Source: Verrucomicrobiota bacterium (GTDB taxonomy: Bacteria > Verrucomicrobiota > Verrucomicrobiia > Opitutales > Opitutaceae). From it: DNA of 64,000 nucleotides. Below the pieces are notes generated by a model. It was given only the letters and a program-made list of their open reading frames with translations, ran no database searches and was not told the DNA's origin. The position numbers and the translations under genes were made by a program. The stretch is from NCBI GenBank assembly GCA_014584295.1, contig JACTNC010000019.1:216131-280130 (forward strand), read 5' to 3'. The number at the start of each line of letters is the position of its first letter. Positions within the stretch are counted from its first letter, which is position 1. Of the stretch, positions 36,555 through 45,614 are shown piece after piece.

Positions 36555-37489
36555 GGGATGAGCCCTGCATCGCGCAGGGCCAGACGGATCTGGGAAACTT
36601 CGGTATCGCTCGCGGGAATCAGTGGGGCGAGCACCTCGCGCGAGCAGAGGCCGTAAATCTCCATGATCGCCTTCAGGGCGATGAATACCTGTGAGAGGGT
36701 TCGGCCCTTCTGGTAGGTGGCGTTGATGGAATCGACGCGTTGCTGGGCGGCATCGCCTCGGACGGCATCGCCGGAGAAGAGCTGGATCATCAGATTGCGA
36801 AGGTCGGAGGGCGCAAAGTTGCCCGCGCCTGGAACACAGCCATCGGCGCCGGCACGCACGGACTTGCTCGTAAAGGCGATCGACCCGCAGAACACCGCGA
36901 AATCCGTGCGTCCGGCGTATTGGCGCGCGAGAGCCTCCTGGCGTGCGGCGTCGGGTTCGGAATCCTTGATGCCCGCGACTAGCCGGTGATGTGAGAGGCG
37001 TTCCACGACCTCAAGCGGGATGCTTTGTTTGGTGGTCTGTGGAATGTTGTAGAGGTACATCGGTCCTCCAACAGCTTCGGCGACACGCACAAAGTAGCGT
37101 TCCATCATCTCCGGGGTGAGTGGGTAGTACGACGGCAGGTTGCCTACGACGGCATGTGCACCGAGGCGGAGGAACTCGCGGCCCAGTTCGATCGAATGTG
37201 CCGGACTTGTGTCGCCGATGCCTCCGAAGATCAAGAGGCGGTCGCCTGCAGCGCGGACTGCAAGGTCCATCAGGCGCAGCCGCATCCGAATGGACATCGA
37301 TGCAAATTCGCCGGTCGTGCCGGCAACCATGATGCCCTGGCAGCCGCCTGCCATGATGTGATTGAGAATGCGCGCAACGGCAGGTTCGTCGATTTCACCC
37401 GCCCGGGTGAAGGGGGTGAGAAGCGGCACGATGACGTGGCCTCGAAGTTGGGCGCGGGACAGTCCATGGGTCGTCAGTTTCTTCGTCAT
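36551..37489 (-). CDS. DapA/NAL-family class I aldolase
   Basis: 312 residues, cytosolic. It starts VIVPLLTPFTRAGEIDEPAV, typical for dihydrodipicolinate-synthase-family proteins. The GTTGE motif is in MVAGTTGEFASMS, Tyr lies in MYLYNIPQTTKQSIP, and the Schiff-base Lys in LVAGIKDSEPDA. Members split 2-keto-3-deoxy sugar acids, N-acetylneuraminate or related compounds to pyruvate, or act as dehydratases. In this operon a 2-keto-3-deoxy acid aldolase is a reasonable reading, since a C4 sugar-acid branch is also encoded. It overlaps PdxA by 4 bp. Confidence 0.88.
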   Translation of the reverse strand: MTKKLTTHGLSRAQLRGHVIVPLLTPFTRAGEIDEPAVARILNHIMAGGCQGIMVAGTTGEFASMSIRMRLRLMDLAVRAAGDRLLIFGGIGDTSPAHSIELGREFLRLGAHAVVGNLPSYYPLTPEMMERYFVRVAEAVGGPMYLYNIPQTTKQSIPLEVVERLSHHRLVAGIKDSEPDAARQEALARQYAGRTDFAVFCGSIAFTSKSVRAGADGCVPGAGNFAPSDLRNLMIQLFSGDAVRGDAAQQRVDSINATYQKGRTLSQVFIALKAIMEIYGLCSREVLAPLIPASDTEVSQIRLALRDAGLIP

Positions 37490-37500
37490 TCGGAGATCGA

Positions 37501-38646
37501 TCAGTACGCGGCGCGGTAGATCTGTTCGGCGTCGGCAGGGGTGAGTTCGCGGGGATTGTTCTTCAGAAGGCGCGTGACTTTCATCGCCTCCTGCGCGAGG
37601 CGCGGCAGGTCTGTCTCCGGAATGCCGACGTCGCGAAGGCGCTGGGGGATGCCGCAGGCCAGCGACATGGCCACAAGGCGCTGCAGGCCCGCTTCCGCAG
37701 TTTCATCCGGAGACGCGTGGGCGCTGCATCCGAGTGCAAAGGCAATTTCCGCGTAGCGCTCCGGCATCGCGGGCAGGTTGAATCGGAAGACATGAGGTAT
37801 GAGCAGCGAGTTGGCCACGCCGTGGGCGATGCGGTACTCGCCACCGAGGGGATATGAAAGCGCGTGCACAGCGGCGGTGTTGACGGGGCCGAGGCAGAGG
37901 CCGCCGTAGAGCGCGCCGAGCATGACGTCTGCGCGTGCGTTGCGATCCGAGCCGTTTCGCACTGCGGTCTCGATGCTGCGGCCGATGCGTCGGATGCCTT
38001 CGAGCGCATAGACATCGACTGCCGGATGGGCGAACTTGTTCGCGTACGCCTCCATGCAATGGACGAGCGCGTCGATGCCCGTGGCGGCGGTGACAGCTGG
38101 CGGCATCGACATCGTCAGGTCCGGGTCGCAGATGGCGAGGTCGGCGACAAGGTGCGGACTGACGATGCCCTTCTTGAGTCGTTCCTCTTCGACAAGGAGG
38201 ATCGCGTTGGGCGAAACATCTGCGCCGGTGCCGGCGGTCGTTGGGATGCACACCAGCGGAGCGGCGCGCCGCTTGAGCAGGCCGATGCCGAAAATCTCGC
38301 GGATCGACTGTGCACCGTCGAGGATGGCAGCCACGAGTTTTGCCACATCGATCGGACTGCCTCCGCCGAGACCGATGATGACATCGGGTCGGGCGTCACG
38401 CGCGGCGGTGAGCACCTGGTTAAAGAGCGCGACTTCGGGTTCGCGGTCGATGCCTTCAAAAAGGTCCACGTGAAGCCCGGTGGACCGCCAGGACTTAAAG
38501 AGACCGTCCTGTGCGGCGGCCACCTGCGGACTTGAAACGACGAACAGCCGCTTCCAGCCGGAAAGCTGGAACTCGGCGGGACTTTGCTGGATGCAACCGC
38601 TGCCGAGCAGCAGGCGTTTGGGTTGTTGGAGAATGACCGGATTCAC
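37501..38646 (-). CDS. Iron-containing alcohol dehydrogenase
   Basis: 381 residues. The NAD(P) motif GGGSPIDVAKLVAA lies at about 93. Metal ligands are Asp in TMSMPPAVTAATGIDALVHC (Asp/His pair), His in NTAAVHALSYPLGG and His in RIAHGVANS. The family includes lactaldehyde reductases, 1,3-propanediol and maleylacetate dehydrogenases. A lactaldehyde or hydroxypropanal reductase step is plausible next to an aldolase, but is not shown by the sequence. It lies 11 bp before the DapA-family gene and overlaps the sulfatase by 4 bp. Confidence 0.88.
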   Translation of the reverse strand: MNPVILQQPKRLLLGSGCIQQSPAEFQLSGWKRLFVVSSPQVAAAQDGLFKSWRSTGLHVDLFEGIDREPEVALFNQVLTAARDARPDVIIGLGGGSPIDVAKLVAAILDGAQSIREIFGIGLLKRRAAPLVCIPTTAGTGADVSPNAILLVEEERLKKGIVSPHLVADLAICDPDLTMSMPPAVTAATGIDALVHCMEAYANKFAHPAVDVYALEGIRRIGRSIETAVRNGSDRNARADVMLGALYGGLCLGPVNTAAVHALSYPLGGEYRIAHGVANSLLIPHVFRFNLPAMPERYAEIAFALGCSAHASPDETAEAGLQRLVAMSLACGIPQRLRDVGIPETDLPRLAQEAMKVTRLLKNNPRELTPADAEQIYRAAY

Positions 38647-40007
38647 TGGGAGGAGTAGGGATTGCCGGGATCGCCGGGCGGCGGAGGCGCCATGCCATCG
38701 CCAAGCGCAGGATCAAAGGCGGGGTTTCGCGTCATCTCCTGTGCGCCGATCTCGCGTCGCCAGTTTCGAATGCGTGCTGCAAGTTCCGAGGTCCTGGCTG
38801 GCTCCTGGGCGGCAAGGTTGTGCTGCTCGGATGGATCGGACGCGAGATCGTAAAGTTCAAATGCCGGACCGTCTTCCGCGCCGCCGATTGTTCGGTCGAA
38901 CCACTCGATGAGTTTGTACCGACCGACGCGGATGGCGCCGGACGGTGCGAGTCCAAGGTGGTGATAATGGGGAAAGTGCCAGCACAGCTCCGCGGCAGGC
39001 GCGAGCCTGGCGGCGGGGTCGAGCAGGGCCGGGGCGACGCTGCGGCCGTCGACATTCTCAGGTGCGACGAGTCCGGCCAGATCCAGCACGGTGGAGAAAA
39101 AATCGGTTCCTGCGACTGGCTCGTTGCGCACCTGAGGTGCGACCGGGCCCGGCAGTGAGTAGATGAGAGGGACACGCACGCCGCCTTCATAGAGATCGGC
39201 TTTGGCGCCCCGGAGCGGCTTGCAGTCTTGGCTGCGTCCGAAAGCTCCGTGGTCGGAGGTGAAGACCACGAGGGTGTTGCGTTCGAATCCATGGCTGCGA
39301 AGTGCAGCGCGCAGGCGTCCTATGCTGCGATCGAGCTGCTCGACCATGGCTGCGACGACAGGGCGTTCGTGGGCGTGGTCGGCGCCGGGCTTTGAGGCAT
39401 AGCGCGCGATCAGGTCGGCAGGGGCGAGTTCCGGACGATGGAGGGTGTTATGCGCGACGACGCATAAGAATGGGTTCGTGCGGGGCGTACTGATGAAATC
39501 GATCGCCGCGTCGGTCAACCGCTCGACGTGGTGCGCGTCGTGCTCGGCATCGGCACGCGAGGAGGGTTTGCGCGTGACGAGCACGCTGTCGAATCCCTGC
39601 GATTCGGGGTCGGTCGGCCTGCCGGGGTGATAATTGTAATCGTACGCGAAATGCCACTTGCCGAAATGGCCCGTGGCGTAGCCGTTTTTCTTGAAGACAT
39701 CGCCAAGCGTGGGCACCTCGACGGGCAGATAGGGCCGCCATGCGGGCGTGATGAGCCGGGGATTGGCCGGTTCTGTGCCCGGGATGTAGTTTGTGAGGTG
39801 CAGGCGTGCCGGGTGAAGACCGGTATAGAGTGAGGCGCGCGCCGGCGAGCAAACGGGGCTTGTGCTGTAGGCGGTGGCGAAACGTGCACCGCCCGCGGCC
39901 AGGAGGTCCAAATGGGGGGTTTCGTAGAAGGAACTGCCGTAGCATCCCAACTGGTGGACGCCCATGTCATCCGCGATGACGATCAGGATGTTGAGAGGTG
40001 AATTCAT
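38643..40007 (-). CDS. Cytosolic formylglycine sulfatase
   Basis: 454 residues that begin directly with MNSPLNILIVIADDMGVHQL, with no signal peptide and no room for one because the start overlaps the symporter stop (ATGA). The modification motif is CSPAR at 53-57. NGYATGHFGKWHFAYDYN, VFTSDHGAFG and a C-terminal WRREIGAQEM are shared with the sulfatase at 48140-49549, its nearest relative here. Most sulfatases of this locus are exported, so this one probably desulfates a small sugar after import by the adjacent SSS transporter. It would need cytosolic formylglycine formation, for which no gene is in the window. Confidence 0.85.
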   Translation of the reverse strand: MNSPLNILIVIADDMGVHQLGCYGSSFYETPHLDLLAAGGARFATAYSTSPVCSPARASLYTGLHPARLHLTNYIPGTEPANPRLITPAWRPYLPVEVPTLGDVFKKNGYATGHFGKWHFAYDYNYHPGRPTDPESQGFDSVLVTRKPSSRADAEHDAHHVERLTDAAIDFISTPRTNPFLCVVAHNTLHRPELAPADLIARYASKPGADHAHERPVVAAMVEQLDRSIGRLRAALRSHGFERNTLVVFTSDHGAFGRSQDCKPLRGAKADLYEGGVRVPLIYSLPGPVAPQVRNEPVAGTDFFSTVLDLAGLVAPENVDGRSVAPALLDPAARLAPAAELCWHFPHYHHLGLAPSGAIRVGRYKLIEWFDRTIGGAEDGPAFELYDLASDPSEQHNLAAQEPARTSELAARIRNWRREIGAQEMTRNPAFDPALGDGMAPPPPGDPGNPYSSQ

Positions 40008-41569
40008 GCTGCGGCGGCCGGGGCGGCTTTCGCGGGGCGCATGCTCCAGTATGTGAGGCGTTCAACGTTGTTGGGGACGTAGCCGCCGAGCAGCTTGCTT
40101 GCCATCCAGCCTGTTCCAAAAAGGATCAGGTGGCCGATGACACCGATCAGGAGCGGATTCAGCGGGAAGTTATAGCGCCCGGCATTAATCACGCGGCCGC
40201 CAGGTTCGGTAAGGATCGCCCAGATCGTGTACAGCAGGCACACAACCACGCCGATGTAGCAGCCGCGGCGTGTTGCCGTGCGGGTGAAGAATCCCAGGCA
40301 GAATAGTCCCAAGGTTCCACCGGCGAGAATCGAGCCGATCGTGACCACACGTTCCATCAGCGGCGCCGAACCCTCCTTTGGCAGGAGTAACCAGGCGACG
40401 AGGATTGTCAGTGAGCCGCCGATCACGACCATGATGCGCCCGCAGAGCACCTGCGCCCTGTCCGAAGCCCGGGGTTTGAGGAAAAGGAAATAGTCGGTCG
40501 TAAGTACCGTGGCCACGCTGCTCAAATCCGCGCTCACCGTGGACATGGCAGCGGCGAAAACCGCGGCGACCACGAGTCCGAGCAGGCCGACAGGCATGTA
40601 GTTCGCCAGGAAATACGGCATCGCGCTGTCGGGCATAGGCGGTGGGGGCAGATGGCCGAGGGTAAAGAATCCGTTGAGACATGCGCCCGCGAACATGAAC
40701 ATGGCGAAGATCGGCAGGCAGATGACCGCGCTGACAAACGCTGCGCGGCTGGCGGAGCGATCGTCCTTTGCCACGAGGTAGCGTTGAACGATGTGCTGGT
40801 CGGTCGAATAGCGCCGTGTCCATTGCACCGCGTAGGCGAGGATAAAGAGCCACATCGTGTTGTTGTGGGTGGAGAAAAGCACGTCCCAGGAAAAACCGCC
40901 GATACCAAGGGTGAGTTTTCCCTGGCGGTAGGTCTCCGCGACGACTGCAAAAGGTGCACCTGCCTCCGGAGCCAGAAGGATGCGGAAGAGAATGAAGATG
41001 CCGCCTGCAATGAGGATGATGCCCTGAACGACGTCGGTCCAGACCACGGCCACGACACCCCCGATCATTGTGTAGAAAATAGTGAAGAGCCCGACACCGA
41101 GAATGACGGATTGGAGGTCCCATCCCGTGAGCACATTTACGGCGAGTGCGGTCGTGAGCAGCGTGACGCCGAGATCAAAGATGCGGTCGGCAAGGAAGCC
41201 GAACGAGGTGTAGAAACGTCCGCCGAGTCCAAAGCGCTCGCCAATGTATTCATAGGCGCTCATGCGCACGACGCGGCGGTAGAAGGGCACCACGATCCGT
41301 GCGACCACGAGGAGCACGATGGGTACGGTCATGTGGGGAATCAGCAGCACGAGTCCAATCTGGTAGGCGGTACCCGGGTGGCCGACGATCGTGCCGGTGC
41401 CGATGATTGTCGCCATGATCGTGAACGCGACCGCCCACATGGGGATGCTGCGTCCGGCGACAAAAAATTTCTCCGCGGTCTTCTTGCCGCGGGAGACGTA
41501 GAAGCCGATCGCGCCGATGAGCACGAAGTACAGTGCGATGACTGCGAGATCGAGAGGAGCGAGGCGCAC
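40004..41569 (-). CDS. SSS-family sodium:solute symporter
   Basis: 521 residues with about 13-14 hydrophobic helices. The N-terminus has LDLAVIALYFVLIGAIGFYV and the sodium-symporter segment SRGKKTAEKFFVAGRSIPMW. MIGGVVAVVWTDVVQGIILI and FAAAMSTVSADLSSVATVLT match the conserved SSS signature in helices 5-9. It ends 4 bp over the sulfatase start and begins 18 bp after the aldolase-like gene. The solute is likely a sugar, sulfated sugar or sugar acid, as judged from its neighbours. Confidence 0.9.
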   Translation of the reverse strand: MRLAPLDLAVIALYFVLIGAIGFYVSRGKKTAEKFFVAGRSIPMWAVAFTIMATIIGTGTIVGHPGTAYQIGLVLLIPHMTVPIVLLVVARIVVPFYRRVVRMSAYEYIGERFGLGGRFYTSFGFLADRIFDLGVTLLTTALAVNVLTGWDLQSVILGVGLFTIFYTMIGGVVAVVWTDVVQGIILIAGGIFILFRILLAPEAGAPFAVVAETYRQGKLTLGIGGFSWDVLFSTHNNTMWLFILAYAVQWTRRYSTDQHIVQRYLVAKDDRSASRAAFVSAVICLPIFAMFMFAGACLNGFFTLGHLPPPPMPDSAMPYFLANYMPVGLLGLVVAAVFAAAMSTVSADLSSVATVLTTDYFLFLKPRASDRAQVLCGRIMVVIGGSLTILVAWLLLPKEGSAPLMERVVTIGSILAGGTLGLFCLGFFTRTATRRGCYIGVVVCLLYTIWAILTEPGGRVINAGRYNFPLNPLLIGVIGHLILFGTGWMASKLLGGYVPNNVERLTYWSMRPAKAAPAAAA

Positions 41570-41587
41570 GGTAGAGAGATTGAGGGC

Positions 41588-42556
41588 TTACCAGGGCATC
41601 GTGCGACCGGTGTGCCTGCGGCCGATCTCCGCAACTTCCTTCGCGCCGCCGGCGATGATGTCGATCCCGGCGTCGAGTTGGGAGACGATGTCCTCGGTCC
41701 GGGCGTTGTCGAGGATGTGAAGCTTTGCGGCCTTTGCAGCTGCGATCACCCGCTTTGCAGCGGTCATCAGTTCGGGCGGCTGTGCCACGCCCGGCTTTCG
41801 GCCGTAGTCGAACGCCACGTCGAGATAGCCGTTCGCGTAGCTTGTGTCGCGCGGTCCCCATTCGGCGAACGACAACCCTGGCACGCGGGCGATCGCCTTG
41901 GCATGTGGCAGGCCCGTGCGGTCCTCGATCTTCACGCCGATCATGATTTCTCCCTTCGGATTGAGGGGCCAGACGTCGGCGACCTTGTAGTACTCACGCG
42001 GGCTGATACCCCAGATCTTCGAGGCGAATTCGTGCGCACCGAACATGCGCAGGCCCTCTTCGAGACCGGCGCCGACCGCCTGGCGGTTCACTTCATACCG
42101 GGCCGCGCGAACGAACATCGCCACCGCCTCCGGGTTGCGGGCGTGGCAGATGTGGAGTCCATGGACGCCGGCTGCAAGTGCCTGCTGAATCATCCAGTGG
42201 TTTGACTTCACCGTGGTTGCATCGAGGCCGTAGAGCGGGAGCGTGACAATGACTGCCGGTGTTCGATGGCCGGATTTGGTAGGACCTCCGTCGGCGAGAC
42301 CACGCATGAACTCGCGCAATTGCGTGAAGTCGAGAGCAGCGCCCTCCATGTCGTACATGAGCAGGTCGGCCCAGGTCTGGGCGGCAGCCTTGCCTTCGTT
42401 ATAGCCGCCGCGACCATAGTCATAGTACACGGGTTGCCCGGCCTCGAGCAGTTCGATGACTTTGTTGATCCGCTTTGGTCCGCTGTACGCGACATCTGCC
42501 GCGTAGGAGGCAATCGTGCAGAACGTCGCGAAGAACAGGATGGCGAGACGATTCAT
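41588..42556 (-). CDS. Exported HpcH/HpaI-family aldolase-like protein with altered active site
   Basis: 322 residues from the ATG at 42556, which begins a signal peptide (MNRLAILFFATFCTIASYA); longer frames upstream are antisense to the neighbour. The HpaI barrel is recognisable: LLMYDMEGAALDFTQL (normally DGEHAPND), IMIGVKIEDRTGLPHAKAI (metal Glu), and SFAEWGPRDTSYANGYLD. The catalytic His after the Glu is Gly (EGA instead of EHA), and the substrate-binding Arg region VxRP reads IVTLP. Known members cleave 2-keto-3-deoxy acids in the cytosol. Here both location and key residues differ, so the reaction may have changed. Confidence 0.8.
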   Translation of the reverse strand: MNRLAILFFATFCTIASYAADVAYSGPKRINKVIELLEAGQPVYYDYGRGGYNEGKAAAQTWADLLMYDMEGAALDFTQLREFMRGLADGGPTKSGHRTPAVIVTLPLYGLDATTVKSNHWMIQQALAAGVHGLHICHARNPEAVAMFVRAARYEVNRQAVGAGLEEGLRMFGAHEFASKIWGISPREYYKVADVWPLNPKGEIMIGVKIEDRTGLPHAKAIARVPGLSFAEWGPRDTSYANGYLDVAFDYGRKPGVAQPPELMTAAKRVIAAAKAAKLHILDNARTEDIVSQLDAGIDIIAGGAKEVAEIGRRHTGRTMPW

Positions 42557-42581
42557 GGGGCAGGAAACGGATGACGGGAGA

Positions 42582-44228
42582 TCAATTGCGTCGGGCACCG
42601 AGATCGGCAGGGGCGCCTGGTTTCGGGGTGAAGGTGCGGAGAACTTCGAAATACTTTGGGGCCTTGGTGACCGCGTCGAGGCGTCCCCAGAGGATGAGTT
42701 GGTTGCCTGAAGCGCGGGCGATGACACGCCACTGGCCGACCTTTCGACTGTCGCCCATGCGGATGGGGCGTCCGGCGTAGTCACCCGCTGCGAGCGGCTC
42801 GCGCGTGGTGAGAATCGTGGTGCAGCTTACCGGGTCGAAATGCAACTCGGTGAGTTCGCCCTCCACCGCGTCGTCGATAAAGATGTCGGAGACGGCAATG
42901 TGTGGTCCCCCTGGTGTGGATGCGTCGGCCATGTTGCGATCAAAGGTGACGCGGGGGCTTTCGACCTTGTCGGTCGACTTGAAGATGTTGGCGGTGAACC
43001 TGCTCGGTCCAAGTGAGGGCTTGTCCTCGAGGAATCGCCATTCCTGCCAGACTGTGTTGTGGTCGGCGTTGATTTCCGAGCGTTGAAGGTAGAAGCCGCC
43101 GGCGTTTTCCGCGATGATGTTGTGCGAGAACCGGGCTCGCGTCTCCATCGTTACGCGCATGGCACCTGAGTTGCGGCTGCCATTGACATTTCCAACAAAG
43201 AGATTGCGTGCGACGAGTATGTTGAATTGGTCCGCGGGAGGGTACGCATCGAGTGGGGCGTCGTAGCGATGCTCCTGTCCACCGAGGAACAGACCGCCGG
43301 CATCATCACCCGCCTCGTTGGCGACAATGACGTTGTCGGTGATGCGTGGAGCGGACCAGAGCGCGACGAAGATACCGCCGGCGTCGTTCTTGCTGAGCGC
43401 CTCGTTGGCGACGACGACGTTGCCGGTCAATTCGCCGTGGGAGCGATCGAAGAACGAGAGCGCCCCGCCGTCGGAACTGCGCATCGGGTCGTCCAGACCG
43501 GCGCGATTGTTGGCGAAAACGCTGGCCAGGATGCGCGGTGCCGCGGCACGGTCTGCGGCGACGGCTGCCCCGCGCCCACACTCTGTGGTGTTGCCGTAGA
43601 AAAGGCATTTCTCAATGCGCACTGCGGAGCCGTTAATGCACATGATTGCTCCGCCGTCATGGGCGGTTTCGTGGAGCAGCGGCGGGTTCCAGCCTGTGGG
43701 AATGAGGGTGCGGTTGTTGAGAAAGATGCAGTTGACGATGAGCGGTGAAACTCCGTCGCAGAGCAGGGCAGCGCCCTTGCCGCGCACGCGGCCGTTGACG
43801 AGGAAGAATCCGTCGAGCCGGCAATCATTGGCCCCGATGGTAATCCGGTTTTGATCTCCGCCGTCGAGGTAAGTGGGGTGTGCGAGGATGTCGCGTGCGC
43901 CACCGGCGGCGGCAAAGCCGCCAAAAAGATCGACCCGGGGCTTGAGAGTGAAGGTTGGCTGGAGATAGCGCCCGGCGGCGACGAGCACGGCGACGCGACG
44001 GGGAGCGACTGGGGCGCCCGCCGCTTCGAGTGCGGCAATCACGGAAGCCAGCGGTTTTGCCGCGGATCCGTCTCCCTTGATGTCGTCGCCGCGCGCCTGA
44101 TCGACGTACAGCAGGGTGGCATACTTGGCGGTATCAACGACAGCGCGTGCGTCGGGACCGGGCGTGACGCCTGCGCAAGAGGAGATAATCGCGATGGAAA
44201 GGAACAAGGCCGCGACGGAGTGGCGCAT
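42582..44228 (-). CDS. Lipoprotein with right-handed parallel beta-helix
   Basis: 548 residues from the ATG at 44228. The signal ends in a lipobox-like IISSCAG, so Cys19 may be lipidated. LLYVDQARGDDIKGDGSAAKPLASV is the usual start of DUF1565/pectate-lyase-like helices. Repeats then follow with ITIGANDCRLDGFFLVNGRV, VSPLIVNCIFLNN, VRIEKCLFYGNTT, ITDNVIVANEAGDD and FSHNIIAENAGGFYLQ. Many such proteins are polysaccharide lyases or sulfoglycan hydrolases of uncharacterised type. It is the second gene of the LacI-led operon, 34 bp after the regulator. Confidence 0.82.
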   Translation of the reverse strand: MRHSVAALFLSIAIISSCAGVTPGPDARAVVDTAKYATLLYVDQARGDDIKGDGSAAKPLASVIAALEAAGAPVAPRRVAVLVAAGRYLQPTFTLKPRVDLFGGFAAAGGARDILAHPTYLDGGDQNRITIGANDCRLDGFFLVNGRVRGKGAALLCDGVSPLIVNCIFLNNRTLIPTGWNPPLLHETAHDGGAIMCINGSAVRIEKCLFYGNTTECGRGAAVAADRAAAPRILASVFANNRAGLDDPMRSSDGGALSFFDRSHGELTGNVVVANEALSKNDAGGIFVALWSAPRITDNVIVANEAGDDAGGLFLGGQEHRYDAPLDAYPPADQFNILVARNLFVGNVNGSRNSGAMRVTMETRARFSHNIIAENAGGFYLQRSEINADHNTVWQEWRFLEDKPSLGPSRFTANIFKSTDKVESPRVTFDRNMADASTPGGPHIAVSDIFIDDAVEGELTELHFDPVSCTTILTTREPLAAGDYAGRPIRMGDSRKVGQWRVIARASGNQLILWGRLDAVTKAPKYFEVLRTFTPKPGAPADLGARRN

Positions 44229-44262
44229 GGGTATGAGAGTTGAGCCGGGAGGGCGGAGCATT

Positions 44263-45399
44263 TCAGACGGACGGAGCAAGCGTTGCGACAGAGTCGCCCT
44301 CGACTAGACATGGCTCCACGAGAATCTTGGTCGGAGTGTTCTCCGTGCGATTCCTGATGCGCCAGAGCAGTTGTTCAACCGCACGCCGACCGATCGCTTC
44401 CGCGCGGATATCTATCGTGGTGAGTGCTGGGGTGAGTCCCATCACCAGCGGTCGCTCATGGTTGAATGAAAGCAGGCTGACATCGCGTCCGACGCGGAGT
44501 CCCTTTTCGTGCAACGCGTGGTAGAGCTGGACGGCGATGCTGTCTGCACTGACGACAAGCGCGGTCGGGCGGTCGACGGCGGGCATTGATTCCCATCGCT
44601 CGAGCAGTGGTGCGATATCCCGGGGATTTGTGATCGCAGGCAAAGGCCAGCGAACGTTCTCGACGGTGGGATTCTCGAGGAATGTCAGTTGCATGCCGAG
44701 CCGTTGCAGATGCAGCGAGATGGAGCGCTTGAGTCCCTCAGCGCGGGTCTGGCCCGGGCGCGGATGCAGGTAGCTGATGTTCCTGTGACCACGGGCTCGC
44801 AGGTATTCTGCGGCGATGCGCGCGCCGGTATCGGCGTCGGTGCCGCACAGGTCGCCGTCGGCCGACTCCGGTTTGCCGAGTAGCCAGACATGCGGCAGGC
44901 GCCTGATGGCGTCGACAAGCGCCGGGCTGGCGCAGGTGCTGAGATCTCCGAGCAATGGGCTCTTGAGGATGAGTCCGTCCACCTGGTTCTTGGCGAGAAA
45001 GGCCGGGATGCGGTCAGCGTTTGGTACGTTGGCGAGCATGAGGTTCATACCCTCGATGGCCATCGCCAGTTCCACGCCGTGGAGGGCCTCGGCAATGACA
45101 GGCAGGTGGGCGAGGGAGTCGTCCATGCCTATCAGGAGAACTCCGAAATTTCCGCGATTGCGACGCGGTGTGCCTCCGTCGAGTGAGTTCGATTTGCGCC
45201 GGCGCCGAAGCGGCTTGTAGTTCGTGCTGGCAATCGCCTCGAGCACACGCTGGCGAATGCCGGGACCGACGGCATCGGGAGTATTGATCACTCTGGAAAC
45301 GGTGCCCACAGCGACCTTGGCGACGGCAGCGACGTCGAGAATCGTGGGCTTTTCAAGGGCAGCCGGTGAGGAGCGGTTCACGCTCTGGCTGTGGCGCAT
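44263..45399 (-). CDS. LacI-family transcriptional regulator
   Basis: 378 residues from the ATG at 45399. The helix-turn-helix is ILDVAAVAKVAVGTVSRVIN, followed by a hinge with VGPGIRQRVLEAIASTNYKP. The effector domain begins NFGVLLIGMDDSLAHLPVI and has LHPRPGQTRAEG, AVDRPTALVVSADSIAVQLY and LLSFNHERPLVMGLTPALTT, the periplasmic-binding-protein-like fold of the family. It is transcribed first in the ten-gene operon and lies divergently to the fusion protein at 45615. It presumably binds the palindrome at 45425-45455 and represses both directions until a sugar derivative is present. Confidence 0.92.
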   Translation of the reverse strand: MRHSQSVNRSSPAALEKPTILDVAAVAKVAVGTVSRVINTPDAVGPGIRQRVLEAIASTNYKPLRRRRKSNSLDGGTPRRNRGNFGVLLIGMDDSLAHLPVIAEALHGVELAMAIEGMNLMLANVPNADRIPAFLAKNQVDGLILKSPLLGDLSTCASPALVDAIRRLPHVWLLGKPESADGDLCGTDADTGARIAAEYLRARGHRNISYLHPRPGQTRAEGLKRSISLHLQRLGMQLTFLENPTVENVRWPLPAITNPRDIAPLLERWESMPAVDRPTALVVSADSIAVQLYHALHEKGLRVGRDVSLLSFNHERPLVMGLTPALTTIDIRAEAIGRRAVEQLLWRIRNRTENTPTKILVEPCLVEGDSVATLAPSV

Positions 45400-45424
45400 G
45401 AAAATAGTTGGTGCAAGAAAAAAC

Positions 45425-45455
45425 ATGAAATAGATGGTATAAATCTGTATTTCAT
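45425..45455. promoter_or_regulatory. Inverted repeat ATGAAATA-15-TATTTCAT in the LacI divergent promoter, candidate operator
   Basis: Arms at 45425-45432 and 45448-45455 are perfect 8-bp complements. A further single copy, TTATTTCA, lies at 45568-45575, 40 bp before the fusion gene. The same half-site marks the TonB receptor promoter (31732-31763 and 31865-31885). The intergenic region 45400-45614 is AT-rich, unlike its surroundings. Confidence 0.5.
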
Positions 45456-45614
45456 TGCTATAACAATGACCAACTCGGCGCGCGAGTGCCAATAGGAGCG
45501 CCACAATAGATCGAGGTTTTGGTCGGTTTCTTGCCTGGATATGAGGTATAGAGTTGATTATTTTCTCTTATTTCATGCTAGATAAGCGCCTGACATCCAG
45601 TCACGGTAGGGTCC

